Source: Rubrivivax sp. (GTDB lineage: Bacteria > Pseudomonadota > Gammaproteobacteria > Burkholderiales > Burkholderiaceae). From it: a stretch of 9,438 nucleotides of DNA. Below, piece after piece: positions 1 through 9,085 of this stretch. Under the pieces are notes generated by a model. That model worked only from the letters and a program-made list of their open reading frames with translations. It made no database searches and was not told where the DNA came from. Positions within the stretch are counted from its first letter, which is position 1; each line of letters opens with the position of its first letter. The stretch lies in NCBI GenBank assembly GCA_004211235.1, contig SEEY01000126.1, forward strand, positions 1-9,438. The letters are read 5' to 3'. A program made the position numbers and the translations under genes.

Positions 1-42
1 GAGGGGCGGGTCATGCGCGGCCTTGGAAGTGACGCCGCATTC

Positions 43-977
43 TTACCCTTCGACCCAGCTCACCCGCCCGCGCCCGGCCGCCTTGGCCAGATACATGGCC
101 CGGTCCGCGGCCTCCACCAGCCCCTGCCCCTGGTTGCCCGCCGTCACGCCCAGGCTGATGGTCACGCAGCCGTCCACGCCGGGATGGGGCAGCGCGAGTT
201 GTCGCACCGTGTCTTCCATGCACTGGGCCACGGCAATCGCGCCCGCCAGGTCGGTGTCGGGCAGCAGGCAGACGAACTCTTCGCCGCCATAACGCGCCAG
301 CAGATCGGTGGGCCGGCGCAGGCAACCGCGCAGCGCGGCCGCCACGCGGCGCAGGCAGTCGTCGCCGGCCAGGTGCCCGAGCGCATCGTTGTAGCGCTTG
401 AAGTGGTCCACGTCGGCGAGCACGACGGCCAGCGGCGCACGGCTGCGCTGGGAGCGGCGTGATTCCGCCAGCAGCCGCTCGTCGAAATGCCGCCGGTTGT
501 GCACGCCCGTGAGGCCGTCGATGAAGGCGAGTTCGCGCAGCAGGTCGGCCTGGGCCTTGAGCGTCAGCTGGGTTCGCACGCGGGCGCGAACGACCGTGGG
601 GTTGAAGGGCTTGGTGATGAAGTCGGCCGCACCCGCGTCCAGGGCGCGGGTCTCTTCGTCGGGGTGGTTGTGCGACGTGACGAAGATGACGGCGATCGCG
701 CGCAGCAACGGGTCGGACTTCAGCTCCGCGCAGAGTTCGTGACCGTCCATGCCCGGCATCTGCACGTCCAGCAGCACCAGGTCGGGCTGGCGGTTGCGGC
801 ACAGCTGCAGCGCGCGGCCACCGTCGGTGGCCATCAGCACCTGGCAGTCGGCCGAGAAGACGCGGTGCAGGGCCTGGATGTTGACGGCCTGGTCGTCGAC
901 GACCAGCAGCCGCGGCCGGCGGCCGGCGGGCGGCTGGCCGGGCTGCAGCGGCACGCAGTCGGGCAGCGTGATCTTCA

Positions 978-981
<4 letters not shown>
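43..981 (-). CDS. Response-regulator diguanylate cyclase (REC-GGDEF)
   Basis: This 312-residue protein most likely makes cyclic di-GMP from two GTP in the cytosol, under phosphorylation control. An N-terminal receiver domain (about residues 23-140) has the acidic pair D29/D30, phospho-acceptor D72 (in [11 protein letters not shown]), T102 and K124. A GGDEF domain follows (about 150-310) with the [10 protein letters not shown] segment (D190 metal ligand, N198 and D207 base-contact positions) and active-site GGEEF at 232-236. An RPTD inhibitory I-site (223-226) lies exactly five residues before GGEEF, so product feedback inhibition is expected. Architecture and length match two-domain PleD/WspR-like cyclases. 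The start ATG overlaps the kinase stop as ATGA and has a GGAG ribosome site 8 bases upstream; a second ATG follows immediately. Overlap with the kinase gene makes that kinase its probable phosphodonor. Enzyme activity is inferred from intact residues; the controlled phenotype is unknown. Confidence 0.93.
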
Positions 982-3602
<2,621 letters not shown>

Positions 3603-3666
3603 CGCCCCCCCGGCCACTGTGCCCGGTTCGGGTCGCCGGGCCCTGCGAGTCTATGGCGAGCTAACG

Positions 3667-3693
3667 GGTTGCCGGTGTGGGGTCGCCGCAACC
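3667..3693 (-). repeat. Small inverted repeat between nucleotidase and kinase genes
   Basis: GGTTGC and GCAACC form a 6-bp stem, with two more G-C pairs possible across a one-base bulge, around a roughly 10-base loop. It lies in the approximately 120-base gap between two same-strand genes. No T-run follows on the minus strand, so it is not a convincing intrinsic terminator. It could be a weak attenuator or chance. I saw no clear promoter in this gap. Confidence 0.3.
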
Positions 3694-3724
3694 AGCGACA
3701 GGAATGTCCGGTGCTTCAAGCGCG

Positions 3725-5404
3725 CTATTCGCGCACGATGCGTCCCGGCGCTGCCAGCTCCACCGCCCGTGGCTGGCCGCGCAGCCAGTCGACGAGTGCG
3801 TCGATGTCGGTGCCGAGCACGGCGCGGTCGCGGCCATGGCGGAAGCCGGCCTGGGCGTCGCCGCCCTCGGCCAGGAAGTTGTTGACCACGATCCGGTAGT
3901 CGCGCGCGCGGTCCAGCGGCCGGCCCTCGATCAGGATCTCGCCCAGCTGGGGCGCGCCATCGGCGGCCTTGCGCCAGCGGTAGCGCAGCGTCGACGACGG
4001 TTGCAGCATGCGCGGCGACGCGTCGCCCGTGGGCAGCTGGCGCAGCAGCACGTCCCAGAGCTGCTGGCCGGTCAGGGTCAGCACGGTGATCTCGTTGCCG
4101 AAGGGCTGGATGGCGATCAGGTCGCCCATCGTCGTCGGCCGGCCCGCTTCGACGATCAGGTCGGCGCGGATGCCGCCCGGATTCATGAAGGCGACGTCGG
4201 CAGGGCCCTGCTTGCGGGCGAACGCAAGCTGGCTGTCGGCGATGAGGTTGCCCAGGGCCGAGTCGCCGTTGGGGTCCCGGGCATTGCGCGACGCGCCCAT
4301 CGTCAGCGTTGCCACCGGCTGGGTGCGCGCGGCCTCCGTCAGCGCAGCGGCGCGGGCGACGAGTTCAGCCAGCGCCGGATTGGGCGCAAAGACCGACTGC
4401 AGCACCGGGTGGTTGACGGCCTGGGCGTCGAGCACGCGGCCGCTGGCGTCGAGGGTCAGCCGGCTCTCGGTGATCCAGCCGCCGTAGCTGCCGGCCTGCA
4501 CGACCAGGCGGCCGTTGATCTTGCAGGTGTAGGCCTGGTGGGTGTGGCCGCCCAGGATGATGGCGTAGGCCGGGTCGAGGCGCCTGGCGATGTCCTGCAC
4601 GCGGCCGGTCAGCGACGGGCAGGCATAGGTCGGGTCATTGGCTGCGCCGGCCGGGCCCTGCACACCGCCTTCGTGCATGACGGCCACCAGCACCTGCGCG
4701 CCCTCCGCCTTCAGTTGCGGGACGAGGGCGTTCAGCGTGTCGGCTTCGTCGGCGAAGCGGATGCCTTCGATGGCCCGGGCGACGATGACCCGCGGCGTCT
4801 CCAGCGTGGCCACGCCGGCGATGCCGACCTTGAGCGCGCCGGCCTGCCGGATGACGTGGCTGGGCAGCAGCGGCTGGCCGGTCCTGGCATCCAGCACATT
4901 GGCGCCGAGATAGGGAAAGCCGGGCCCCTTGAACCCGGGCCACAGGCACTCGGTCGGCCCGCATTCGCCGCGCGCCTTGCGCAGCAGTTCCGGCAGGCCG
5001 GCGTCGAGCTCATGGTTGCCCAGGGCACTGGCAGCGATGCCGAGCTGCGACATGGCGGCCAGCGTCGGCTCGTCTTTGAGCAGGCCGGAGATCAGCGGCG
5101 AAGCGCCGATGAGGTCGCCACCCGCCACGACGATGGCGTCGGGATGCTTTGCCTTCAGCTCTGCCAGTGCGGTGGCGAGGTGGGCCACGCCGCCGGCAGG
5201 CTGCGGCTTGACCTCGCCGGTCGCCGCGTCGGGCAGCCGCGGCATCAGCGGCGTGGGCCGCGAGGCCTGGATGTTGCCGTGGAAGTCATTGATCGACAGC
5301 AGCGTCAATTCGGTGGTTTGGGGCGGCTGCGGCGCGGTGGCACAACCGGTGAGCAGGGCCATCAGCACGAGGCTGGAGCCGACGGGAAATGTGAGACGGG
5401 CCAT
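3725..5404 (-). CDS. 5'-nucleotidase / UshA-like metallophosphoesterase lipoprotein
   Basis: This 559-residue enzyme belongs to the UshA/5'-nucleotidase family, whose members hydrolyse nucleoside 5'-monophosphates and, in some cases, UDP-sugars or 2',3'-cyclic nucleotides outside the cytoplasm. A lipoprotein signal is seen: R3, a hydrophobic core and lipobox LLTGC with C21, and no aspartate at +2, so outer-membrane sorting is plausible. The N-terminal dimetal phosphoesterase domain has NDFHG (39-43), GGD (95-97), GNHELD (129-134), MHEGG (243-247) and GGHTHQ (285-290). The C-terminal 5'-nucleotidase domain has GNLIAD (385-390), NPGGIRADL (408-416), PFGNE (434-438) and NNFLAEGGD (508-516). Length fits the family. 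ATG 5404 is chosen because it places the signal peptide at the N terminus, though no Shine-Dalgarno sequence precedes it. The frame stays open upstream to 5626, but that stretch is not signal-like. Exact substrate is unknown. It is divergent from the TonB receptor and upstream of the kinase operon. Confidence 0.92.
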   Translation of the reverse strand: MARLTFPVGSSLVLMALLTGCATAPQPPQTTELTLLSINDFHGNIQASRPTPLMPRLPDAATGEVKPQPAGGVAHLATALAELKAKHPDAIVVAGGDLIGASPLISGLLKDEPTLAAMSQLGIAASALGNHELDAGLPELLRKARGECGPTECLWPGFKGPGFPYLGANVLDARTGQPLLPSHVIRQAGALKVGIAGVATLETPRVIVARAIEGIRFADEADTLNALVPQLKAEGAQVLVAVMHEGGVQGPAGAANDPTYACPSLTGRVQDIARRLDPAYAIILGGHTHQAYTCKINGRLVVQAGSYGGWITESRLTLDASGRVLDAQAVNHPVLQSVFAPNPALAELVARAAALTEAARTQPVATLTMGASRNARDPNGDSALGNLIADSQLAFARKQGPADVAFMNPGGIRADLIVEAGRPTTMGDLIAIQPFGNEITVLTLTGQQLWDVLLRQLPTGDASPRMLQPSSTLRYRWRKAADGAPQLGEILIEGRPLDRARDYRIVVNNFLAEGGDAQAGFRHGRDRAVLGTDIDALVDWLRGQPRAVELAAPGRIVRE

Positions 5405-5450
5405 GGCGGTGGAAGGCTTGGACGGTGGGCCGAGTGTCGGTGCTGCGCCG

Positions 5451-5474
5451 CGCTGTCGCACTTTTGCGACAGCG
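5451..5474. repeat. Perfect 10-bp-arm hairpin in the nucleotidase leader
   Basis: Arm CGCTGTCGCA (5451-5460), a four-base loop CTTT, and the exact reverse complement TGCGACAGCG (5465-5474). It lies 47-70 bases upstream of the nucleotidase ATG. It is not followed by a T-run in either direction, so it does not look like a terminator. It could be a 5'-UTR stem-loop affecting translation or mRNA stability, or a dyad operator with core TGTCGCA-N4-TGCGACA. The structure is seen directly; function is unknown. Confidence 0.75.
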
Positions 5475-5509
5475 ATGGGCGGCTTGGCAGCAGCCTCTAG
5501 ATCGCGGAT

Positions 5510-5526
5510 TGCACCGTTAAGGTGCA
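5510..5526. promoter_or_regulatory. NtrC-type binding site (predicted)
   Basis: TGCACCGTTAAGGTGCA is a perfect 6-5-6 palindrome equal to the enteric NtrC consensus TGCACC-N5-GGTGCA. It lies 106 bases upstream of the nucleotidase start and 275 bases upstream of the TonB receptor start. Extra half-sites occur at 5597-5602 (GGTGCA) and 5622-5627 (TGCACT). The sequence match is exact; binding by NtrC is inferred, and no clear sigma-54 promoter was found with it. Confidence 0.55.
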
Positions 5527-5660
5527 TCGAAAATCGGTCGTTTTCCGGCATCTCGAACGCCCTCCGCCCCGGGAAATTGCTCAAATTCACCAAAACGGTG
5601 CAGCCTTGTGGACTGCTGCCATGCACTCAATTTCAACACTTCTGACTTACCCGTAAAGAT

Positions 5661-5682
5661 TCGTCATCAAACTTCATGACAA
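5661..5682. repeat. Imperfect inverted repeat upstream of the TonB receptor
   Basis: TCGTCAT (5661-5667), an 8-base spacer and ATGACAA (5676-5682) form arms that pair at 6 of 7 positions. It is about 120-140 bases upstream of the receptor ATG and overlaps the weak -10 candidate. It may be a dimeric regulator site. The TTGTCAT arm resembles one PHO-box half, but the second direct repeat is not there. Confidence 0.4.
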
Positions 5683-5694
5683 TTCCGCCCCATC

Positions 5695-5716
5695 GCTGCA
5701 TCCCCTGACATGCAGC
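5695..5716. repeat. Perfect 7-bp-arm inverted repeat upstream of the TonB receptor
   Basis: GCTGCAT (5695-5701), an 8-base spacer and the exact reverse complement ATGCAGC (5710-5716). It has the same 7-8-7 geometry as the repeat at 5661-5682, with centres 34 bases apart. It lies 85-106 bases before the receptor ATG, in the promoter or the untranslated leader. It may be an operator or an RNA stem-loop. Confidence 0.5.
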
Positions 5717-5787
5717 CCGACAACGCCGACGCGTGTCGTGACGAAATTGCCTTCAGCAGCCGCGTGGCAGACGCGGCGTGATCAACC

Positions 5788-5791
5788 GGAG
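5788..5791 (+). promoter_or_regulatory. Ribosome binding site of the TonB receptor
   Basis: GGAG lies 9 bases before the ATG at 5801 and fixes the start, which also opens directly into the signal peptide. Confidence 0.8.
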
Positions 5792-5800
5792 TGAATTGAG

Positions 5801-8800
5801 ATGAACAACAGGTTTGGGCGTGGACTCCCCTTGTCGGCGCTGTGCGCCGCAGTCGCGATCGTGGCGGCTGCGCCGGCGATGGCGCAGAACACGACGGCTG
5901 CCATCGGCGGCCGTGTGACGACCGCCAGCGGCGCCCCGGTGGCGGGCGCCACGGTGACCATCGTTCACCGCGAGTCCGGCTCCTCCAACACGCTGGTGAC
6001 CGACGCTGAAGGCCGCTACACGGCCCGCGGCCTGCGCGTCGGCGGCCCCTACACCGTGACGGCCGTCAAGGGTTCGGACCGCAACGAGCAGGACGGCATC
6101 TACCTGCAGCTCGCCGAGAGCCTGAACTTCGACCTCCGCCTGGGCAGCGAGACGCTGGGCGCCGTCGTCGTGACGGGCGCGGCCAGCAACAGCAAGTTCA
6201 ACAGCAGCACCATGGGCACCGGCACGAACATCGGCCGCCAGGAGCTGGAGGCCTTCGCCTCGCTGCAGCGCTCGCTGCAGGATTACGCCCGCACCGACCC
6301 GCGCCTGTCCCAGACCGACAAGGACCGCGGCGAAATCTCCGCCGCCGGCCAGAACTCGCGCTACAACTCGATCACCGTCGACGGCGTGCGCATCAACGAC
6401 ACCTTCGGCATCGAGGCCAACGGCCTGCCGACGATCAAGCAGCCGATCTCCATCGACGCGATCCAGGCGGTCCAGGTCAACGTCTCCAACTACGACGTGA
6501 CCCAGCAGGGCTACACCGGCGCCAACATCAACGCGGTGACGAAGTCGGGCACCAACGATTTCAAGGGCAGCGTCTACGGCGTCTATCGCAACGACGACCT
6601 CGCCGGCGACCGCTACAACCGCGCCACCGACAGCTACAGCCGCCCCGCGCCCTTCTTCGACAAGACGCTGGGCTTCACGCTGGGCGGCCCGATCCTGAAG
6701 GACAAGCTGTTCTTCTTCGCCAGCTACGAGGAGCTGACGAGCGACCGCGACACGCCGACGTTCGGCCCGGTCGGCGCCAGCGTGCAGAACGTGGGCATCA
6801 CGCCCGAGCAGATCACCGCGCTGCAAAGCGCCGCCAAGACCAAGTACGGCATCGACGTCGGCGGCATTCCCCCGGCCGGAGAGCTGAAGGTCAAGGACAC
6901 GCTGCTGAAGCTGGACTGGAACATCAGCGAGAACCACCGCGCCAACCTGCGCTACACCAAGACCGACCAGTCGCAGCCCATCGCACCGGGCTTCTCGGCC
7001 TCGACGCTGTCGCTCGATTCGCGTTGGTACACCACCAAGAAGACCATCGAATCGCTGGTCGGCCAGTGGTTCGGCGACTGGAGCGACACCTTCTCCACCG
7101 AAGTGAAGCTGTCCAAGCGCGACTACCTGAGCGTGCCGCTGAATAGCTCCGACATGCCGGAAGTCCAGCTCGTCTTCACGTCGACGGCTCCGGCAGGCAC
7201 CCAGACGGGCAACCGCACGCTGCGCTTCGGCACCGAGGAAACGCGTCAATTCAATCGACTCGAAACCAAGACGACCAACGCCTACGTGGCCGGCAACCTG
7301 CTGCTGGACAACCACGAGCTGAAGTTCGGCGCCGACTACGAAGCCAACGACGTCTTCAACGCCTTCCTGCGTCGTGCCAGCGGCCAGTACACCTTCCAGG
7401 GTACGGACCCCATCGCCCTGTTCGTCGCCGGCAATGCCAGCGCCTACCGCATCCAGGTGCCCAAGCCCGGCTTCACGCGCGACGATGCTGCCGCCAACAT
7501 GAGCTTCAACAATCTGGGCCTGTTCCTGCAGGACACCTGGACCGTCACCAAGAAGCTGAACGTGATGGCTGGCGTGCGCGTGGACATGCTCGGCCTGAAG
7601 AACAAGCCGATCTACAACCCGACCGTCCAGTCCGTGTTCGGCTACGACAACAGCCACACCGCCGATGGCGAGAACCTGTTCCAGCCGCGCATCGGCTTCA
7701 ACTACGCCTTCGACCAGGCCGACAAGCGCAAGTCGCAGGTGCGTGGTGGCCTGGGCCTGTTCCAGGGCTCGGCGGCGACGGTCTGGTTCGCCAACCCGTA
7801 CCAGAACACCGGCATGGTCACGAACGACTATGAGTGCACGCTGAACAACTGCACCGGTGTCAACGCCGTCACCTACAACCCCGATCCCACCAAGCAGCCC
7901 ATCCTGACCTCGTCGGCCCGCCAGAACGTCGACATCATCGCGCCGGGCGTCAGCCAGCCGTCGGTGTGGAAGATGAACCTGGCCTATGACGCCGAGCTGC
8001 CCTTCTACGGCATCAACTTCAGCGCCGAGTGGCTGCACACCCGTGTCAAGCAGGCGCTGGCCTACAAGCACCTGAACCTCGGTACGCCGGCGGCCACCAA
8101 CCCGGTCGACGGCCGCGAAGTGTTCTGGAACTCCTTCGGCCAGAGCACCAGCTGCTGGGGCGCCGGCGGCGCCACGCCGGGCACGAGCGGCGCACTGACC
8201 TGCGCTGGCGCCACCGGTGCCGTCACCCGTACCAACCGCAACAACGCCTTCAACGACGTGACGCTGATCGAAGGCACCAAGCTCGGCGGCGGCAACAGCG
8301 TCACGCTGGCCTTGTCCAAGCCGGCCATCGGCGAAGGCCTGGGCTGGAGCCTGGCCTACACGCGCACCAATGCGACGGAGGTCAGCCCGCTGACGTCCTC
8401 CACCGCGTTCTCGCAGTGGGCCAACCGCCCGGTCTACAACCCGAACGAGGTGACGGAAGCGAACAGCGTCTACCGCATCCGCAACCGCGTCAGCGGCTCG
8501 CTGAACTGGGCCAAGGCCTTCGTCGGTGCCTACAAGACGAGCTTCGGCCTGTTCTACGAAGGCCGCGACGGCAAGCCCTACAGCTGGACCTTCAACAACG
8601 ACATGAACGGCGACGGCGTGGCCGGCAACGACCTGCTGTACGTGCCGAAGGCACCGGGCTCGGGCGAAGTGCTGTTCCGCCTGCCGGGTCAGACGGTGGC
8701 GGCGTCCGGCGCAGAACGCTACGGCCGTATCGACGAGATCGGCTTCAGCGACGGCACGGGCGGCCAGGTGCGCAAGTTCGTCAACTACGCCGGCGTCGAG

Positions 8801-8908
8801 AACGGCAAGACCGTGTACGCCGTCAACGACCCGTTCACCTACACCACCAAGCAGTTCAAGGGCGAGTCGCAGTGGGCCATGCAGGTCACGGCGCGCTACG
8901 AGTTCTGA
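5801..8908 (+). CDS. Oar-like TonB-dependent outer-membrane receptor
   Basis: The 1035-residue product is a large outer-membrane beta-barrel that should import a ligand using TonB-ExbBD energy. A type I signal peptide ends APAMA/QN (cleavage after A28). Residues about 33-115 form a carboxypeptidase-regulatory-like beta-sandwich (GRVTTASGAPVAGATVTI, then DAEGRYTARGL). AVVVTG at 121-126 marks the entry to the plug, a TonB-box-like position. The plug contains ITVDGVRIND (191-200) and ends near INAVTKSGTNDFKGS (243-257). The rest is barrel, rich in alternating aromatic/polar strands, and finishes ARYEF with the terminal phenylalanine expected for Bam-dependent insertion. A Ca-loop-like DMNGDGVAGND stands at 934-944, a segment also typical of Oar-like receptors. 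A good ribosome site and an intrinsic terminator suggest it is transcribed alone. It is divergent from the nucleotidase lipoprotein. Ligand unknown: Oar relatives are linked to protein, peptide or other macromolecule handling, but nothing here specifies it. Confidence 0.93.
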   Translation: MNNRFGRGLPLSALCAAVAIVAAAPAMAQNTTAAIGGRVTTASGAPVAGATVTIVHRESGSSNTLVTDAEGRYTARGLRVGGPYTVTAVKGSDRNEQDGIYLQLAESLNFDLRLGSETLGAVVVTGAASNSKFNSSTMGTGTNIGRQELEAFASLQRSLQDYARTDPRLSQTDKDRGEISAAGQNSRYNSITVDGVRINDTFGIEANGLPTIKQPISIDAIQAVQVNVSNYDVTQQGYTGANINAVTKSGTNDFKGSVYGVYRNDDLAGDRYNRATDSYSRPAPFFDKTLGFTLGGPILKDKLFFFASYEELTSDRDTPTFGPVGASVQNVGITPEQITALQSAAKTKYGIDVGGIPPAGELKVKDTLLKLDWNISENHRANLRYTKTDQSQPIAPGFSASTLSLDSRWYTTKKTIESLVGQWFGDWSDTFSTEVKLSKRDYLSVPLNSSDMPEVQLVFTSTAPAGTQTGNRTLRFGTEETRQFNRLETKTTNAYVAGNLLLDNHELKFGADYEANDVFNAFLRRASGQYTFQGTDPIALFVAGNASAYRIQVPKPGFTRDDAAANMSFNNLGLFLQDTWTVTKKLNVMAGVRVDMLGLKNKPIYNPTVQSVFGYDNSHTADGENLFQPRIGFNYAFDQADKRKSQVRGGLGLFQGSAATVWFANPYQNTGMVTNDYECTLNNCTGVNAVTYNPDPTKQPILTSSARQNVDIIAPGVSQPSVWKMNLAYDAELPFYGINFSAEWLHTRVKQALAYKHLNLGTPAATNPVDGREVFWNSFGQSTSCWGAGGATPGTSGALTCAGATGAVTRTNRNNAFNDVTLIEGTKLGGGNSVTLALSKPAIGEGLGWSLAYTRTNATEVSPLTSSTAFSQWANRPVYNPNEVTEANSVYRIRNRVSGSLNWAKAFVGAYKTSFGLFYEGRDGKPYSWTFNNDMNGDGVAGNDLLYVPKAPGSGEVLFRLPGQTVAASGAERYGRIDEIGFSDGTGGQVRKFVNYAGVENGKTVYAVNDPFTYTTKQFKGESQWAMQVTARYEF

Positions 8909-8917
8909 CCTGGCGAC

Positions 8918-8931
8918 GGGCCGTCAGGCCC
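8918..8931 (+). repeat. Hairpin just after the TonB receptor stop
   Basis: GGGCC-GTCA-GGCCC is a 5-bp G-C stem with a tetraloop, starting 9 bases after the stop codon. It is followed by TTC rather than a T-run, so it may protect the 3' end or be a weak terminator. Confidence 0.4.
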
Positions 8932-8945
8932 TTCACGGCGCGGGC

Positions 8946-8974
8946 TGCTCGATGGGCGCCTGCGGCCGCGAGCA
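8946..8974 (+). repeat. Inverted repeat in the receptor 3' region
   Basis: TGCTCG (8946-8951) and CGAGCA (8969-8974) are exact inverted repeats flanking a 17-base GC-rich interior that is itself self-complementary in part. It is probably a 3'-UTR stem; chance is possible. Confidence 0.3.
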
Positions 8975-8992
8975 ATCAAGAGTAAAGGCGAC

Positions 8993-9014
8993 GACCGGCC
9001 GCACTGGGCCGGTC
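8993..9014 (+). repeat. Perfect 8-bp hairpin downstream of the TonB receptor
   Basis: GACCGGCC (8993-9000), a 6-base loop and GGCCGGTC (9007-9014) form a strong stem followed only by TT. It may act with the downstream terminator or stabilise the receptor mRNA 3' end. Confidence 0.5.
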
Positions 9015-9052
9015 TTGCCCATGCAGGTGCTCCACAAGAGCTCCTTATGAAG

Positions 9053-9078
9053 CGGCCCTACCGGGCCGTTTTCATTTT
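9053..9078 (+). terminator. Intrinsic terminator of the TonB receptor gene
   Basis: Stem CGGCCC (9053-9058), loop TACC, stem GGGCCG (9063-9068), then TTTTCATTTT. The preceding GAAG can extend the stem by pairing with the T-run. This is a classical Rho-independent terminator on the plus strand. On the minus strand the stem is followed by CTTCAT, so it may also weakly end the convergent dehydrogenase transcript, whose stop is 8 bases away from the T-run. Confidence 0.85.
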
Positions 9079-9085
9079 CCGGACG

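Larger units (their letters stand above)
5405..5800. promoter_or_regulatory. Divergent intergenic control region
   Basis: This 396-base gap separates two divergently transcribed genes and must hold the promoters of both. It is visibly richer in A and T (about 5526-5690) than the flanking genes, as expected for promoter DNA. It contains four symmetric elements listed separately. I found no convincing sigma-70 pair. A weak rightward candidate is CTGACT at 5642-5647, 17 bases, then CATCAA at 5665-5670. Matches to the sigma-54 pattern GG-N10-GC occur (for example around 5546-5560) but agree only at the core bases, so I do not call one. Confidence 0.65.

Noticed and set aside
1..42. Possible start of another minus-strand gene (ATG at 14)
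   Set aside because: Only about four codons are in the window and no ribosome site is clear, so it cannot be supported.
3677..5500. 607-codon open frame on the plus strand opposite the nucleotidase
   Set aside because: Antisense shadow; the minus strand carries a signal peptide and all nucleotidase motifs.
5546..5560. Sigma-54-like GG-N10-GC on the plus strand
   Set aside because: Only GGCA and the GC core agree with the consensus, the -12 TTGC element is missing, and such matches are frequent in GC-rich DNA. It is also too close to the NtrC-type site.
5405..5626. N-terminal extension of the nucleotidase
   Set aside because: It would bury the lipoprotein signal peptide about 75 residues inside the protein; the region is better explained as regulatory DNA.
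5753..8071. 772-codon open frame on the minus strand opposite the TonB receptor
   Set aside because: It is a shadow produced by strong G/C third-position bias. Its product is low-complexity in V, G, A and R with no recognisable domain, and the opposite strand encodes a complete receptor.
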